64,000 bases of DNA from Klebsiella oxytoca (GTDB lineage: Bacteria; Pseudomonadota; Gammaproteobacteria; Enterobacterales; Enterobacteriaceae): contig NZ_CP046115.1 of NCBI RefSeq assembly GCF_009707385.1, positions 1,798,001 to 1,862,000 on the forward strand, in the 5' to 3' direction. Below the pieces are notes generated by a model. That model did no database searches. It saw only the letters and a list, made by a program, of their open reading frames with translations, and was not told where the DNA came from. The position numbers were made by a program, and so were the translations under genes. Below, in pieces: positions 30,042 through 41,057 of the stretch; the first letter of the stretch is position 1, and every line of letters starts with the position of its first letter.

Positions 30042-31109
30042 GCCGGTGGTGGCCGCTATGACCAGTAGCGGCCACAAACTACCCCACACAATTTCCAGAC
30101 TCGCATCCTTCAAATAGATCTGCTTGGTGATATCGGTGAAATGCCGAATCGGGTTAATCCACGTTAAATCCTGCAGCCACTGCGGCATGTTCTCAACCGG
30201 CGAAACGTAGCCGGAAAGCAGAATCGCCGGCATCATAAAGACAAACACGCCGATAAACGCCTGCTGCTGCGTCGAGCACAGCGACGAAATTAACAGGCCA
30301 AATCCCACCAGCGACAGGCCGTAAACAATCATCGTAAAGTAAAACAGCAGCAGCGAGCCGGCGAACGGGATTTGATAGGCCCAGATGCCAATCCCCAGCA
30401 CGATGGTTGCCTGCAGGGTCGCGACAATCAGCGCCGGTACCGCTTTGCCGATAAAGATTTGCCAGGTTGCCAGCGGCGAGACCAGCAGCTGATCGAGGGT
30501 TCCCTGTTCGCGCTCGCGGGCAACGGAGAGCGACGTAACGATCATTACGCCGATGGTGGTGATCATGGCGATCAGCGACGGCACCACGAACCATTTGTAA
30601 TCAAGGTTCGGGTTATACCAGTTACGCACCACCAGTTCGCTGTTGTTCGGTTTAGATCTGCCTTCCAGCAGGTCCTGCTGATAGCTTTTGACGATCTGCT
30701 GGAGATAGTTCGCGGCGATCTGCGCGCTGTTGGAGTTGCGGCCGTCGAGCAGGAGCTGAAGCGGGGCGGTCTGCCAGGTATCGAGGTTGCGTGAGAAATC
30801 CGCCGGAAAACGCACGACCAGCAGCGCTTTTTGTTCATCGATGGTTGGCCGTATTTCCTGCGGGCTTTTGAGCAGCAGAACGTGGGTAAAGGCTTTAGCG
30901 CGCGCGAAGCGCTGGGTCAGCTCCACGGCGTGCTTGCCGTTATCTTCGTTATAGATAGCGATAGTCGCGTTCGTCACTTCCAGCGTGGCGGCAAAAGGGA
31001 ACAGCAGTACCTGAATCAGCACCGGCATGATCAAAATCGCCCGCGTCTGCGGCTCGCGCAACAACGACTGCAGCTCTTTGCGGATTAACGTCCATAAGCG
31101 ATGAAACAT
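30003..31109 (-). CDS. ybhR: YbhR, ABC-2 permease subunit of the YbhFSR exporter
   Basis: 368-residue permease of the ABC-2 type: one N-terminal span, a large periplasmic domain (about residues 45-175), then five spans. The loop [18 protein letters not shown] is the conserved coupling motif. It acts with YbhS and the ATPase YbhF; E. coli YbhFSR exports tetracycline, cefoperazone-type drugs and Na+/Li+ according to published work. It is the last gene of the cecR-ybhGFSR operon, 79 bp after ybhS with a REP unit in the gap. Confidence 0.94.
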   Translation of the reverse strand: MFHRLWTLIRKELQSLLREPQTRAILIMPVLIQVLLFPFAATLEVTNATIAIYNEDNGKHAVELTQRFARAKAFTHVLLLKSPQEIRPTIDEQKALLVVRFPADFSRNLDTWQTAPLQLLLDGRNSNSAQIAANYLQQIVKSYQQDLLEGRSKPNNSELVVRNWYNPNLDYKWFVVPSLIAMITTIGVMIVTSLSVAREREQGTLDQLLVSPLATWQIFIGKAVPALIVATLQATIVLGIGIWAYQIPFAGSLLLFYFTMIVYGLSLVGFGLLISSLCSTQQQAFIGVFVFMMPAILLSGYVSPVENMPQWLQDLTWINPIRHFTDITKQIYLKDASLEIVWGSLWPLLVIAATTGSAAYAMFRRKIA

Positions 31110-31125
31110 TCTATTCTCTCTTTAT

Positions 31126-31165
31126 GATCCCCGGAGGCGGTGCTGGCGCACCTGTCCGGGCTACA
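31126..31165. repeat. Single REP unit between ybhS and ybhR
   Basis: CCCCGGAGGCGGTGCTGGCG followed by CACCTGTCCGGGCTAC forms an imperfect palindrome of REP type. It sits inside an operon, where it may protect or destabilise the 3' end of the upstream message. Confidence 0.65.
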
Positions 31166-31188
31166 AGACCTGCGAACCAGGCGGAACT

Positions 31189-32322
31189 TTAATCCAGACG
31201 CCGTTTGGTTTTCAGCCACGTCAGGCCAATAAACATCACCGCCGAGGCTATCAGGAACATGACGTTCACCAGCAGCACTACCGGGATATTGCCCGCCAGA
31301 AACAGGCTTTGTAGGGTGCTGACAAAATAGCGCGCCGGGATCACGTAGGTCACCGCGCGGATTATCGCCGGCATGCTGTCTATCTGAAAAATAAACCCGG
31401 ACAGCATAATTGATGGTAAAAACGCGGCATTCAGCGCCACCTGCGCGGCGTTAAACTGGTTGCGGGTGATGGTGGAGATCAGCAGCCCCATGCCCAACGT
31501 GCTCAGCAAAAACAGGCTGGTGATAAAAAACAGAATCACCAGCGAACCGCGAAACGGCACGCCGAGAATAAACACCGCCACCAGCATACACAGCAGCATC
31601 GCCAGCATGCCGAGGAAATAATAGGGGATGAGTTTGCACAGCAGCAGCTCGGCGCGGGTAATCTCGGTCGACAGCAGCGCTTCCATGGTGCCGCGCTCCC
31701 ACTCACGAGCCACTACCAGCGAGGTCAGGATCGCGCCAACTACCGTCATAATGATGGTAATCGCGCCGGGGATAATAAAATGCTGGCTGATGGCCGCCGG
31801 GTTAAACCAGTATCGCGTCTGCACATCAATTAGCGGTTTAAAGGTTTCACCGCGATCTTCCGCCCGCTGCTGCTGCCAGATTTGCCAGATGCCTTCGACG
31901 TAGCCCTGGGCGAAGTTAGCGGTATTCGGTTCGCTGCCGTCGGTGATGAGCTGGATCGGTGCATCGTCGCCGGGGCGAGCCATCTTCTGGTCGAAGTCTA
32001 CCGGTACTACCACCAGCGCGCGGATCCGCCCGGCCTGCATCATTTGAATCAGCTGCTGGCGGTTGTCGCTGATGGTGGCGTCAATGTACGGGGAACCGGT
32101 CATGGTATGGACGAAGTCCAGCGCCTCTTCGCTTTGCTGCTCCAGCAGCACGCCCACCCGCAGCTTGCTGGAGTCGAGGTTAATTCCATAGCCAAAGATA
32201 AACAGCAGCAGCAGGGGGATCACGACCGCAATCAGCCAGCTGCTGGGGTCGCGGACGATTTGTCGCGTCTCTTTCACGCACAGGGCGCGCACGCGCCGCC
32301 ACGATAGCAGTTTAGCGCTCAC
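31189..32322 (-). CDS. ybhS: YbhS, ABC-2 permease subunit of the YbhFSR exporter
   Basis: 377-residue ABC-2 permease, same length as in E. coli, with one N-terminal span ([20 protein letters not shown]), a large periplasmic domain and five C-terminal spans; coupling motif [17 protein letters not shown]. Start is GTG at 32322, chosen because GGAG lies 9 bp upstream and the protein then begins like E. coli YbhS; the start overlaps ybhF by 11 bp. It pairs with YbhR. Confidence 0.93.
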   Translation of the reverse strand: MSAKLLSWRRVRALCVKETRQIVRDPSSWLIAVVIPLLLLFIFGYGINLDSSKLRVGVLLEQQSEEALDFVHTMTGSPYIDATISDNRQQLIQMMQAGRIRALVVVPVDFDQKMARPGDDAPIQLITDGSEPNTANFAQGYVEGIWQIWQQQRAEDRGETFKPLIDVQTRYWFNPAAISQHFIIPGAITIIMTVVGAILTSLVVAREWERGTMEALLSTEITRAELLLCKLIPYYFLGMLAMLLCMLVAVFILGVPFRGSLVILFFITSLFLLSTLGMGLLISTITRNQFNAAQVALNAAFLPSIMLSGFIFQIDSMPAIIRAVTYVIPARYFVSTLQSLFLAGNIPVVLLVNVMFLIASAVMFIGLTWLKTKRRLD

Positions 32323-34051
32323 CGGCGTTCTCCTTATCCCAGTCGTGGATGAGGGTAATAAATGCCTGCTCCATCGTCGGGTCAGGCTGTTCATCGTCCG
32401 CCGCCAGCGCCTTCAGATCGTCCGGCGTGCCGCTGGCGATCAGCTTACCGTGATAGACCAGGCCGATACGATCGCAATACTCCGCTTCATCCATAAAGTG
32501 GGTGGTGACCATCACCGTAACGCCCTTATCCACCATGCTGTTGATATGCAGCCAGAATTCACGGCGGGTAAGGGGATCGACGCCGGAGGTCGGTTCATCA
32601 AGGAACAGGATATCCGGCTCGTGCATCAGCGAGCAGGCCAGCGCCAGGCGCTGCTTATAGCCGAGCGGCAGGTCGTCGGCGGCCTGGCGGGCGATGCTTT
32701 TCAGGCCGAACGCCTCGCTCATGCTGGCGATTTTAGCGTTCTGCGCCCGACCGCGCAGTCCGTACACTCCGGAGAAAAAACGCAGGTTTTGCTCAACGGT
32801 AAGGTTGCCGTAGAGCGAGAACTTCTGCGCCATATAGCCCAGATGCTGACGCGCTTTGCCGGAGCTGACTTTCAGGTCCATACCCAGCACCAGCGCTTTA
32901 CCGGAGGTAGGAACCAGCAGACCGCACATCATCTTAAAAGTGGTGGACTTGCCGGCGCCGTTAGGCCCGAGAAGGCCGAAGATCTCGCCGCGCTTAACCT
33001 GGAAATCGACGTGGTCAGTGGCGGCAAAATCGCCGAATTTCTTGGTCAGAGTCTGCGCTTCAATCACCGTGTCGTCATGTGAACCCTCTACGGTGTGGAT
33101 AATTTTTCCCAGCGGCGATTCGGCGGTACCGGCGCCGCCCAGCAGATCGATAAAGGCGTCCTCAAAGCGCGGCGCGGTTTCGGCGATCTCCAGCGACGGC
33201 ATATCGGCAGCTTCTTGTACTTCGCTGATGCTGGCCTCTTTCTTGAGGATCAGGCGTACCGATTTGCCCTGAATCACACCATCGCTCACCTGCGGCAGTT
33301 TTAAGGTACGCTGGAGTAAGCGGCGGTTATTTTCCTCGCTGCTGGATAGCAAAAAGCTGCGACCGGCCATGGTTTGCGTCAGCTCTTTTGGCGCGCCCTG
33401 ATAGAGCAGTTGTCCCTCGTTCATCAATAGGACGTCGCGGCACTGTTCGGCCTCGTCGAGATACGAGGTGCTCCAGAGGATCAGCATGCCGTCACCGGCC
33501 AGTTCGTGCACCATCTGCCAGAGTTCCCGACGCGAGATGGGATCGACGCCGACGCCGGGTTCGTCCAGCAGCAGTACTTTCGGTTCGCCGACGAGGGTAC
33601 AGGCCAGGCCAAGTTTCTGCTTCATACCGCCGGAAAGCTTGCCCGCCAGCCGGCCGGTAAAGGGGCCGAGGGAGGTAAATTCCAGCAGCCGGGCAAACGT
33701 TTTCTCCCGCGCTTCGCCGGTAACGCTGCGCAGGTCGGCGTAGAGCGTCAGGTTTTCCATCACCGTCAAATCTTCATACAGGCCGAATTTCTGCGGCATA
33801 TAACCGAGTACCGCGTGCAGGGCGCTATCGTCGGCAATCGGGTCGAAGCCGATTACCCTTGCGCTGCCTGCGTCGGGCTTCAGCAGTCCGGCGAGCATGC
33901 GCATCAGGGTGGTTTTTCCTGCGCCATCCGGGCCCACCAGTCCGGTAACGTAGCCGGAGCGAATAGTACAGTCCAGCGGCGCGACGGCCGGGCGGTCCAT
34001 TCCGGCAAAGCGTCTGGTCAGTCCGTTCAGCGAAATAACGTCTTCGCTCAT
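32312..34051 (-). CDS. ybhF: YbhF, two-domain ATPase of the YbhFSR exporter
   Basis: 579-residue protein with two ABC ATPase domains. Domain 1 has [21 protein letters not shown] and LLLDEP; domain 2 has [21 protein letters not shown] (altered signature) and LFLDEP. Cytoplasmic. It energises YbhS-YbhR. The start overlaps the ybhG stop by 4 bp. Confidence 0.95.
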   Translation of the reverse strand: MSEDVISLNGLTRRFAGMDRPAVAPLDCTIRSGYVTGLVGPDGAGKTTLMRMLAGLLKPDAGSARVIGFDPIADDSALHAVLGYMPQKFGLYEDLTVMENLTLYADLRSVTGEAREKTFARLLEFTSLGPFTGRLAGKLSGGMKQKLGLACTLVGEPKVLLLDEPGVGVDPISRRELWQMVHELAGDGMLILWSTSYLDEAEQCRDVLLMNEGQLLYQGAPKELTQTMAGRSFLLSSSEENNRRLLQRTLKLPQVSDGVIQGKSVRLILKKEASISEVQEAADMPSLEIAETAPRFEDAFIDLLGGAGTAESPLGKIIHTVEGSHDDTVIEAQTLTKKFGDFAATDHVDFQVKRGEIFGLLGPNGAGKSTTFKMMCGLLVPTSGKALVLGMDLKVSSGKARQHLGYMAQKFSLYGNLTVEQNLRFFSGVYGLRGRAQNAKIASMSEAFGLKSIARQAADDLPLGYKQRLALACSLMHEPDILFLDEPTSGVDPLTRREFWLHINSMVDKGVTVMVTTHFMDEAEYCDRIGLVYHGKLIASGTPDDLKALAADDEQPDPTMEQAFITLIHDWDKENAGER

Positions 34052-35040
34052 TGGCCATTTCCGTTACTGAAGGTGACGGTGACCGGCATTCCCTGACGCA
34101 GCGCGTCGTCGGCATCGGTCACCACGATTCGCAGGCGATAAACCAGATCGGTGCGCAGGTCCGGGGTTTCGACGGTTTTCGGCGTAAATTCAGCCCCAGG
34201 GGAAACGAAACCAATTTTGCCGCGGTAGGGTTTATCCGGCCGACCATCGGTATAAAGCTGCACTTCGCGCCCCGGCTGGGCCTGACCGAGGTTTTTTTCA
34301 TCAATGTAGGCGCGGACCCATACCGGATGGGTTAACGACAGCGTCATCACCGTGCCGCCAGCGCTGAGCATGCTGCCTGGTTCGACGGCGCGGGTCATCA
34401 GCGTCCCGTCGGACGGCGAAGTTAAGGTTGTATCGTGCAGATCGAGTTTCGCCTGCGCCAGCGCGGCCTGGGCCTGCTCCAGGCTGGCTTTGGCCTGGGC
34501 GATTTCCTGCGGACGATTACCGGCGCGGTACTGGCGTAGCTTATCCTGGGCGGACTTCAGCGTAGCCTGGGCCTGATCGCGTGAGGAGCGGGCGTTTTCC
34601 AGGTCGTTGGCGGAAATAGCGCTGCTTTTGCGCAGCCCCAGCTGACGCTGGTAAAAGTTCTGCGCATAGTCGTAAGCCGCCTGCGCCTGGTTAACCGCGG
34701 CGGCGGCCTGGGCAATCTCTTCCGAGCGATAGCCCGCCATCATCAGGTCGTACTGCGCCTGGGCAGTAGATACGTTGGCCTGAGCCTGCTGCAGGGCGTT
34801 CTCATAGGGCGCGCGATCCAGTTCGCCCAGCGTCTGCCCGGCTTTAATCGCATCACCCTCGTCGACGCTGAGCGACGCCAGTCGCCCGCCTACGCGGAAG
34901 CTCAGGTTAACGGTACGAATATCCACATTGCCATATAGCGTGAGTTCTTTCGGCTGGCTGCTCTGGTACCACCACCAGCCTCCGCCAATGACAGCGGCCA
35001 GCAGGAGAAGCAACAGAACGACGATGAGCGGTTTTTTCAT
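34048..35040 (-). CDS. ybhG: YbhG, HlyD-family membrane-fusion protein
   Basis: 330-residue periplasmic adaptor with an N-terminal membrane anchor (residues 5-22), a biotinyl-lipoyl-like half-motif near [17 protein letters not shown], a long coiled-coil hairpin rich in AQA/QAQ heptads (about residues 75-200) and the second half-motif [18 protein letters not shown]. It would link YbhFSR to an outer-membrane factor such as TolC. Overlaps cecR and ybhF by 4 bp each. Confidence 0.94.
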   Translation of the reverse strand: MKKPLIVVLLLLLLAAVIGGGWWWYQSSQPKELTLYGNVDIRTVNLSFRVGGRLASLSVDEGDAIKAGQTLGELDRAPYENALQQAQANVSTAQAQYDLMMAGYRSEEIAQAAAAVNQAQAAYDYAQNFYQRQLGLRKSSAISANDLENARSSRDQAQATLKSAQDKLRQYRAGNRPQEIAQAKASLEQAQAALAQAKLDLHDTTLTSPSDGTLMTRAVEPGSMLSAGGTVMTLSLTHPVWVRAYIDEKNLGQAQPGREVQLYTDGRPDKPYRGKIGFVSPGAEFTPKTVETPDLRTDLVYRLRIVVTDADDALRQGMPVTVTFSNGNGQ

Positions 35041-35714
35041 GACTCCAGACCCCTTTGCGATAATCCTTGTAGAACGAAATCGATATGGCAGGTGATGACC
35101 TCGATAATTTGCTCGGTTTTATCCCGATCGAACTCAGTCCAACCCGCACGGCGCAGTATCGTTTCCCGACCAAGACGAAAAGCGAGTACTTCGCCCAGCA
35201 GTGCGTGAGTGTGGAGGACCATTTGCGTGCTGTCGGCGTTAAGGCCGGTATAGACGGAAATTAAACGGGTCAGGTAGCAGTGTAGCGGAGCAATGACCCG
35301 ATCGTGGATTAGCTGGTAAGCCGGGGTCGGTGACAGCTGCTCGCGGGAGATGAATTTGCTCAAATTGACCGTATCATTCTGGGTCAGAAGTAAAATCATA
35401 TTCTGACAGGCGCGCAAGATCAGGGTGCGGATGGCGGCTTTATCCGCTGCGGGCTGAGCCAGCAGATCCTCTGCCGCCTGCGCGTGGGGGTGAAAATTTT
35501 GCGCGATGAAATCGGCAATCCACCGGGCGCAGGCAAGGTAGAGGTCGTCTTTGGAACCAAAATAGTAAGTGATAGCGGCAATATTTTGCCCGGCCTGGGC
35601 AGCGATATCGCGGGTCGTGGCGTGCAGGCCATATTCGCCGAACTGGGCGATAGCGGCGGCGATAAGCTGGCTTTTTGCCTGCTCGCCTTTGCTGGTCATT
35701 GGCGTTGTCGTCAT
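35037..35714 (-). CDS. cecR: CecR (YbiH), TetR-family repressor
   Basis: 225-residue regulator with N-terminal TetR helix-turn-helix ([20 protein letters not shown] and [12 protein letters not shown]) and a CecR-type C-terminal domain. E. coli CecR controls ybhGFSR and rhlE and affects sensitivity to cefoperazone and chloramphenicol. The start at 35714 places a 20-bp perfect palindrome immediately before the gene; the longer open frame up to 35849 would run through it and is rejected. First gene of cecR-ybhGFSR. Confidence 0.93.
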   Translation of the reverse strand: MTTTPMTSKGEQAKSQLIAAAIAQFGEYGLHATTRDIAAQAGQNIAAITYYFGSKDDLYLACARWIADFIAQNFHPHAQAAEDLLAQPAADKAAIRTLILRACQNMILLLTQNDTVNLSKFISREQLSPTPAYQLIHDRVIAPLHCYLTRLISVYTGLNADSTQMVLHTHALLGEVLAFRLGRETILRRAGWTEFDRDKTEQIIEVITCHIDFVLQGLSQRGLES

Positions 35715-36211
35715 GGCACTCAAAAAATTAATCAATCGATTGATTAACTCTAGGCGTGGGTTTCCGGTTTGTCCAGCGTTTGCGGTTAAATATGAAATCC
35801 TTCCTGATTTAGCCCTTCGGAAATCCAATGAATGAAAGAAAATCTTCACTTTTTCTTTTTGTTCATTGGGTTAATGAGTTAGGGGAGGCGGTTGCCGCGT
35901 AGCCAGCCCTGTTTGACCGCTACGGAAGTGCTAATGCATTGATGGTAGATAAAATTAAGCATCGCCAGCGTTAATTGTTTCCGCCCCCGCGTATGCGTTG
36001 ACCAAGGTGCGGCTATGGCGCCCCTCATCAGCGGCTGAATTATTCAGACGATACCTCGCGTATTCTTTTCCCTTTACAGGAGATTTTATGCGGTTCGTCA
36101 CAAAATCTGCTAGAATGCGCAACTTCATGGCATTGTGGTTTTTGCCATCTCTTTCGCAATAATCTCCCTGAAAACTACGCCTGTGACGGGCCGGGGCGGT
36201 TCGGAGTTGTT
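35715..36211. promoter_or_regulatory. cecR-rhlE divergent intergenic region
   Basis: A 497-base noncoding region. It holds the CecR palindrome at its left end. Near the right end TGCTAGAAT (36108-36116) is an extended -10 sequence that probably belongs to rhlE. No second copy of the palindrome was seen. Confidence 0.55.
35728..35747. promoter_or_regulatory. CecR operator
   Basis: A 20-bp perfect palindrome made of TTAATCAATC and its reverse complement GATTGATTAA, 13 bp upstream of the cecR start. Size, symmetry and place fit a TetR-family operator used for autoregulation. Confidence 0.8.
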
Positions 36212-37576
36212 ATGTCTTTTGATTCCCTTGGCCTGAATCCTGAAATCCTGCGCGCAATTGCTGAGCAGGGCTACGTTGAGCCAACCCCTATTCAGCAGCA
36301 GGCTATCCCGGCAGTGTTACAGGGCCGCGATTTGATGGCCAGCGCCCAGACGGGTACCGGCAAAACGGCAGGTTTTACGTTGCCGCTGCTTCAGCACCTG
36401 ATCCAAAAAGAACCCCACGCGAAAGGCCGTCGTCCGGTACGGGCCCTGATCCTGACCCCGACGCGCGAACTGGCAGCGCAGATTGGCGAGAACGTCCGGG
36501 ATTACAGTAAGTATCTCAACATTCGTTCGCTGGTGGTGTTTGGCGGTGTAAGCATTAACCCGCAGATGATGAAGCTGCGCAGCGGCGTCGATATTCTGGT
36601 GGCCACGCCTGGCCGTCTACTGGATCTTGAGCATCAGAACGCCGTTAGCCTCGACAAAGTTGAAGTGCTGGTGCTGGATGAAGCCGACCGTATGCTGGAT
36701 ATGGGCTTTATTCACGATATCCGCCGCGTGCTGGCGAAGCTGCCGCCGAAACGTCAGAACCTGCTGTTCTCCGCAACATTTTCCGACGACATCAAAGCGC
36801 TGGCGGAAAAGCTGCTGCGTAATCCGCTGGAAATCGAAGTGGCGCGCCGTAACACCGCTTCCGATCAGGTGAGTCAGCTGGTGCATTTTGTTGACAAAAA
36901 GCGCAAGCGCGAGCTGCTGTCGCAGATGATTGGCGAAGGCAACTGGCAGCAGGTGCTGGTTTTTACCCGTACCAAGCATGGTGCCAACCATCTGGCGGAG
37001 CAGCTTAATAAAGACGGTATCCGCAGCGCCGCAATTCACGGTAATAAGAGCCAGGGCGCACGTACCCGCGCGCTGGCTGACTTTAAATCCGGCGCTATTC
37101 GCGTGCTGGTAGCGACCGATATCGCCGCGCGCGGTCTGGATATCGAAGAGCTGCCGCACGTAGTGAACTATGAACTGCCAAACGTACCGGAAGACTACGT
37201 CCATCGGATCGGTCGTACCGGGCGCGCCGCGGCAACGGGCGAAGCGCTGTCGCTGGTCTGTGTCGATGAGCATAAACTGCTGCATGATATCGAACGCCTG
37301 CTGAAAAAAGAGATCCCGCGCATTGCCCTGGCAGGGTACGAGCCGGATCCCTCGATTAAAGCCGAGCCGATTCAAAACGGTCGTCAGCAGCAGCGCGGCG
37401 GCGGCCGGGGCGGGCAAAGCCAGAGCCGCGGCGGTCAGGGGCGTAGCGCCCAGGGGCAAGGTCGTGGTCAGCAGTCCGCTCCGCGTCGTACCGATGGCGA
37501 AGCGCCAAAAGCGCGTACTCAGGACGGGAAACCGCCTCGCCGTCGTCGCCCGCGTAAACCAGCCGCTGCTGAGTAA
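36212..37576 (+). CDS. rhlE: ATP-dependent RNA helicase RhlE
   Basis: 454-residue DEAD-box helicase, same length as E. coli. Motifs in order: Q-motif ([10 protein letters not shown]), [38 protein letters not shown]. The C-terminal ~75 residues are low-complexity and basic ([15 protein letters not shown] and RRRRPRK), typical of RhlE RNA-binding tails. It acts in ribosome assembly and RNA turnover. Confidence 0.97.
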   Translation: MSFDSLGLNPEILRAIAEQGYVEPTPIQQQAIPAVLQGRDLMASAQTGTGKTAGFTLPLLQHLIQKEPHAKGRRPVRALILTPTRELAAQIGENVRDYSKYLNIRSLVVFGGVSINPQMMKLRSGVDILVATPGRLLDLEHQNAVSLDKVEVLVLDEADRMLDMGFIHDIRRVLAKLPPKRQNLLFSATFSDDIKALAEKLLRNPLEIEVARRNTASDQVSQLVHFVDKKRKRELLSQMIGEGNWQQVLVFTRTKHGANHLAEQLNKDGIRSAAIHGNKSQGARTRALADFKSGAIRVLVATDIAARGLDIEELPHVVNYELPNVPEDYVHRIGRTGRAAATGEALSLVCVDEHKLLHDIERLLKKEIPRIALAGYEPDPSIKAEPIQNGRQQQRGGGRGGQSQSRGGQGRSAQGQGRGQQSAPRRTDGEAPKARTQDGKPPRRRRPRKPAAAE

Positions 37577-37638
37577 CACTATTTCGTTATTGCTGTAGCT
37601 ATTGCCGTTATCGCACGGCTACGCCACAGATTGACTTA

Positions 37639-37662
37639 TCCGGGCGGGATTCCTTGCCCGGA
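37639..37662 (+). terminator. Stem-loop after rhlE
   Basis: TCCGGGC (37639-37645) pairs with GCCCGGA (37656-37662). No T-run follows, so it may be a REP-like stem or a Rho-type end rather than a classical terminator. Confidence 0.35.
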
Positions 37663-37746
37663 ACTCTTGCCGCTCATCTTGAACCTCGAGCGTGATTCCA
37701 GTTTGCTCAGAAAGACATTCCTCCCGACAGTGAAAAAATGGCACAA

Positions 37747-37766
37747 TAGTGGCTGTTTATACAGTA
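37747..37766. promoter_or_regulatory. LexA box of dinG
   Basis: GTG-N10-CAG within TAGTGGCTGTTTATACAGTA, very close to the E. coli dinG SOS box (TTGGCTGTTTATACAGTA core). It lies 13 bp before the dinG start. Confidence 0.87.
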
Positions 37767-37779
37767 TTCAGGTTTTCTC

Positions 37780-39924
37780 ATGGCTTTGACCGCAGCGCTG
37801 AAAGCGCAAATCGCCGCCTGGTATAAGGCGCTTCAGGAACAAATTCCTGACTTTATTCCCCGTCCTCCGCAGCGGCAGATGATTGCCGATGTGGCGAAGA
37901 CGCTCGCCGGGGAAGAGGGGCGGCACCTGGCGATTGAAGCGCCGACCGGCGTCGGTAAAACCTTGTCATACCTGATTCCCGGTATTGCCATTGCCCGTGA
38001 AGAGCAAAAAACGCTGGTGGTCAGCACCGCCAACGTTGCGCTGCAGGACCAAATCTACAGTAAAGACCTGCCGCTGCTGCGTAAAATCATCCCCGACCTT
38101 CGTTTTACCGCCGCCTTTGGCCGCGGGCGCTACGTCTGCCCGCGTAACCTGGCCGCGCTTGCCAGCAGCGAACCAACGCAGCAGGATTTGCTGGCTTTTC
38201 TTGATAACGAACTCACGCCGAATAATCAGGCGGAACAGAAGCTGTGCGCGACCCTGAAGGCGGATCTTGATAGCTATAAGTGGGACGGCCTGCGCGATCA
38301 TACCGATAAAAACGTGGATGATTCCTTGTGGAGCCGCCTGAGCACCGATAAAGCCAGCTGCCTGAACCGCAACTGCCACTATTATCGCGAATGCCCGTTC
38401 TTTGTCGCCCGACGGGAAATTCAGGAAGCGGAAGTGGTGGTGGCGAACCATGCGCTGGTGATGGCGGCTATGGAGAGCGAGGCGGTGCTGCCGGAGCCGA
38501 AGCATTTGCTGCTGGTGCTTGATGAAGGCCATCACCTGCCGGATGTCGCCCGCGATGCGCTGGAAATGAGCGCTGAAATCACCGCGCCGTGGTATCGCCT
38601 GCAGCTGGATCTGTTCACTAAGCTGGTCGCCACCTGCATGGAACAGTTTCGTCCTAAAACCACGCCTCCGCTGGCGAACCCCGATCGTCTGAACGGACAT
38701 TGCGAAGAGCTGTATGAGCTGATCTCCTCTCTGAATAATATCCTCAATCTGTACATGCCGGCTGGGCAGGAGGCTGAGCATCGCTTCCCGATGGGAGAAC
38801 TGCCGCAGGAAGTGATGGAGATTTGCCAGCGGCTGGCGAAGCTTACTGAGACTTTGCGCGGCCTGGCGGAGCTGTTTCTGAACGATCTCAGTGAGAAAAC
38901 CGGCAGTCACGATGTGGTGAGGCTGCACCGGGTACTGCTACAGATGAACCGCGCGCTGGGAATGTTTGAAAGCCAAAGTAAACTTTGGCGACTGGCATCG
39001 CTGGCGCAATCCTCGGGCGCGCCGGTAACCAAATGGGCCACGCGCGACCTGCGGGATGGCCAGATGCATATCTGGTTCCACTGCGTAGGGATCCGCGTCA
39101 GCGATCAGCTGGAAAGGCTGCTCTGGCGTAGCGTTCCGCATATCGTTGTCACTTCCGCGACGCTGCGTTCGCTAAATAGCTTTTCGCGTCTGCAGGAGAT
39201 GAGCGGGCTGAAAGAGAAAGCCGGCGATCGCTTTGTCGCGCTGGACTCGCCCTTTAACCACGTCGAACAGGGCAAAATCGTCATTCCGCAGATGCATTAC
39301 GAACCGCTTATTGATAACGAAGAGCAGCATATTGCCGAGATGGCCGCCTATTTCCGTGAGCAGGTCGAGAGCAAAAAGCATCTCGGTATGCTGGTGCTGT
39401 TCGCCAGCGGTAGAGCGATGCAGCGTTTTCTCGAACACGTTACCGATCTGCGCCTGCTGCTATTGGTTCAGGGCGATAAACCTCGCTACCGACTGGTGGA
39501 GCTGCATCGCAAACGCGTTGAAGCCGGCGAACGCAGCGTCCTGGTCGGGCTGCAATCCTTTGCGGAAGGGCTGGATTTAAAAGGCGACCTGTTAAGTCAG
39601 GTGCATATCCATAAAATAGCGTTTCCGCCGATAGACAGCCCGGTGGTGATAACCGAAGGTGAATGGCTCAAAAGCCTCAACCGCTACCCGTTCGAAGTCC
39701 AGAGCCTGCCCAGCGCTTCATTTAACCTGATTCAGCAGGTTGGTCGTCTGATCCGTAGCCATAGCTGCTGGGGAGAAGTGGTGATTTATGACAAACGCCT
39801 GCTGACCAAAAACTACGGTAAGCGTTTATTGAATGCGTTACCCATATTTCCGATAGAGCAGCCAGCTGTCCCTGAGGTTATAGTAAAAACTAAAGCAAAA
39901 CAGACGCGTCGCAAACGGCGTTAA
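37780..39924 (+). CDS. dinG: DinG, iron-sulfur DNA helicase
   Basis: 714-residue superfamily-2, XPD-like 5'-3' helicase that unwinds D-loops and R-loops. Walker A is APTGVGKT (about residues 49-56). The four cluster cysteines are the one in RYVCPRN (near 120) and those in SCLNRNCHYYRECPFF (near 194-205). The DEGHH box follows at about 248-252. Motif VI lies in NLIQQVGRLIRS. The LexA box upstream makes it an SOS gene. It is followed 42 bp later by ybiB. Confidence 0.97.
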   Translation: MALTAALKAQIAAWYKALQEQIPDFIPRPPQRQMIADVAKTLAGEEGRHLAIEAPTGVGKTLSYLIPGIAIAREEQKTLVVSTANVALQDQIYSKDLPLLRKIIPDLRFTAAFGRGRYVCPRNLAALASSEPTQQDLLAFLDNELTPNNQAEQKLCATLKADLDSYKWDGLRDHTDKNVDDSLWSRLSTDKASCLNRNCHYYRECPFFVARREIQEAEVVVANHALVMAAMESEAVLPEPKHLLLVLDEGHHLPDVARDALEMSAEITAPWYRLQLDLFTKLVATCMEQFRPKTTPPLANPDRLNGHCEELYELISSLNNILNLYMPAGQEAEHRFPMGELPQEVMEICQRLAKLTETLRGLAELFLNDLSEKTGSHDVVRLHRVLLQMNRALGMFESQSKLWRLASLAQSSGAPVTKWATRDLRDGQMHIWFHCVGIRVSDQLERLLWRSVPHIVVTSATLRSLNSFSRLQEMSGLKEKAGDRFVALDSPFNHVEQGKIVIPQMHYEPLIDNEEQHIAEMAAYFREQVESKKHLGMLVLFASGRAMQRFLEHVTDLRLLLLVQGDKPRYRLVELHRKRVEAGERSVLVGLQSFAEGLDLKGDLLSQVHIHKIAFPPIDSPVVITEGEWLKSLNRYPFEVQSLPSASFNLIQQVGRLIRSHSCWGEVVIYDKRLLTKNYGKRLLNALPIFPIEQPAVPEVIVKTKAKQTRRKRR

Positions 39925-39966
39925 CGCTGCCGTGCCGATGATATGAGAAGCTCAGAGGAGCCAGCA

Positions 39967-40935
39967 ATGGACTACAGCAAGATAATTAAAGAAGTCGGGC
40001 GCGGAAAAAATCACGCCCGCGACCTTGATGTGGAGACGGCCCGCGCGCTGTACTCGCGGATGCTTAACGGCGAGGTGCCGGAGCTCGAGCTGGGCGGCAT
40101 TCTTATCGCCTTGCGTATCAAGGGCGAAGGTGAAGCGGAGATGCAGGGTTTTTATGAAGCGATGCAGGCTCACACGATCCAGCTCACCCCGCCGGTTGCT
40201 AAACCGATGCCGATTGTGATCCCAAGCTATAACGGCGCGCGTAAACAGGCAAACCTGACGCCTCTGCTGGCCGTGCTGCTGCACAAGCTTGGTTTCCCGG
40301 TGATTGTTCACGGCGTAAGCCATGACCCAACCCGCGTGCTGACGGAAACTATTTTTGAGCTGATGGGGATCCCGGCTACGCTTCATGCGGGCCAGGCGCA
40401 GGCGAGGCTCGACAGCCATCAGCCGGTTTACGTTCCGGTAGGTGCATTTTGTCCGCCGCTGGAAAAACAGCTGGCCATGCGCTGGCGTATGGGGGTGCGC
40501 AACAGCGCCCACACGCTGGCCAAGCTGGCAACGCCATTTGCGGAAGATGCCGCGCTGCGCCTGTCGAGCGTCTCCCATCCGGAATATGTCGGTCGAGTGG
40601 CAAAATTCTTTGCTGAGCTTGGCGGACGGGCGCTGCTGATGCACGGTACCGAAGGTGAAGTTTATGCTAACCCGCAGCGTTGCCCGCAGATTAGCCTGAT
40701 TGATGCCGCCGGAACGCGGGTGATACACGAGCGTCAGGATAGCGCTGCGGCGCAGGCGGTCGTGCTGCCTGAATCAAAAGATCCCGAAGTGACCGCACGC
40801 TGGATTGAGCGCTGTATCGTCGGCAGCGAACCGTTGCCGCAGTCGCTGAAAATTCAGCTGGCCTGCTGCCTTATGGCAACGGGGGAGGTTTTGTCTGTGC
40901 AACAGGGGCTGGCGAAAGTCGAAGAGAACTGGTAA
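39967..40935 (+). CDS. ybiB: YbiB, TrpD2-like nucleic-acid-binding protein
   Basis: 322-residue homologue of anthranilate phosphoribosyltransferase (glycosyltransferase-3 fold) that lacks the normal PRPP motif. E. coli YbiB (TrpD2) forms dimers that bind nucleic acids and is LexA-controlled with dinG. The start at 39967 follows GAGGAG. The family helix-bundle start GRGKNHARDLD and ALRIKGEGEAE (in the ILIALR region) are seen. Probably co-transcribed with dinG. Confidence 0.94.
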   Translation: MDYSKIIKEVGRGKNHARDLDVETARALYSRMLNGEVPELELGGILIALRIKGEGEAEMQGFYEAMQAHTIQLTPPVAKPMPIVIPSYNGARKQANLTPLLAVLLHKLGFPVIVHGVSHDPTRVLTETIFELMGIPATLHAGQAQARLDSHQPVYVPVGAFCPPLEKQLAMRWRMGVRNSAHTLAKLATPFAEDAALRLSSVSHPEYVGRVAKFFAELGGRALLMHGTEGEVYANPQRCPQISLIDAAGTRVIHERQDSAAAQAVVLPESKDPEVTARWIERCIVGSEPLPQSLKIQLACCLMATGEVLSVQQGLAKVEENW

Positions 40936-40950
40936 CCGTATTCGTCAGGC

Positions 40951-40982
40951 AAAAAAAAGCCCGTCCAGTGGCATGGACGGGC
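40951..40982 (-). terminator. Rho-independent terminator of ybiJ
   Basis: GCCCGTCCA (40959-40967) and TGGACGGGC (40974-40982) form a perfect 9-bp stem with a 6-base loop. The run of eight A's at 40951-40958 is a T-run on the minus strand, so it ends minus-strand transcripts from ybiJ; it may also slow transcripts from ybiB. Confidence 0.88.
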
Positions 40983-41057
40983 AAGGCAAGGGTATTAAGG
41001 ATCTTACAGGGTTAGAACAGTGGCATTACGGAGTCTTGCTACAGGGATAGCTGGCGA

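Noticed and set aside
36088..36162. 24-codon open frame before rhlE with a good Shine-Dalgarno (CAGGAG)
   Set aside because: It contains the extended -10 TGCTAGAAT that most likely drives rhlE, so the start would lie upstream of the transcript; no peptide features.
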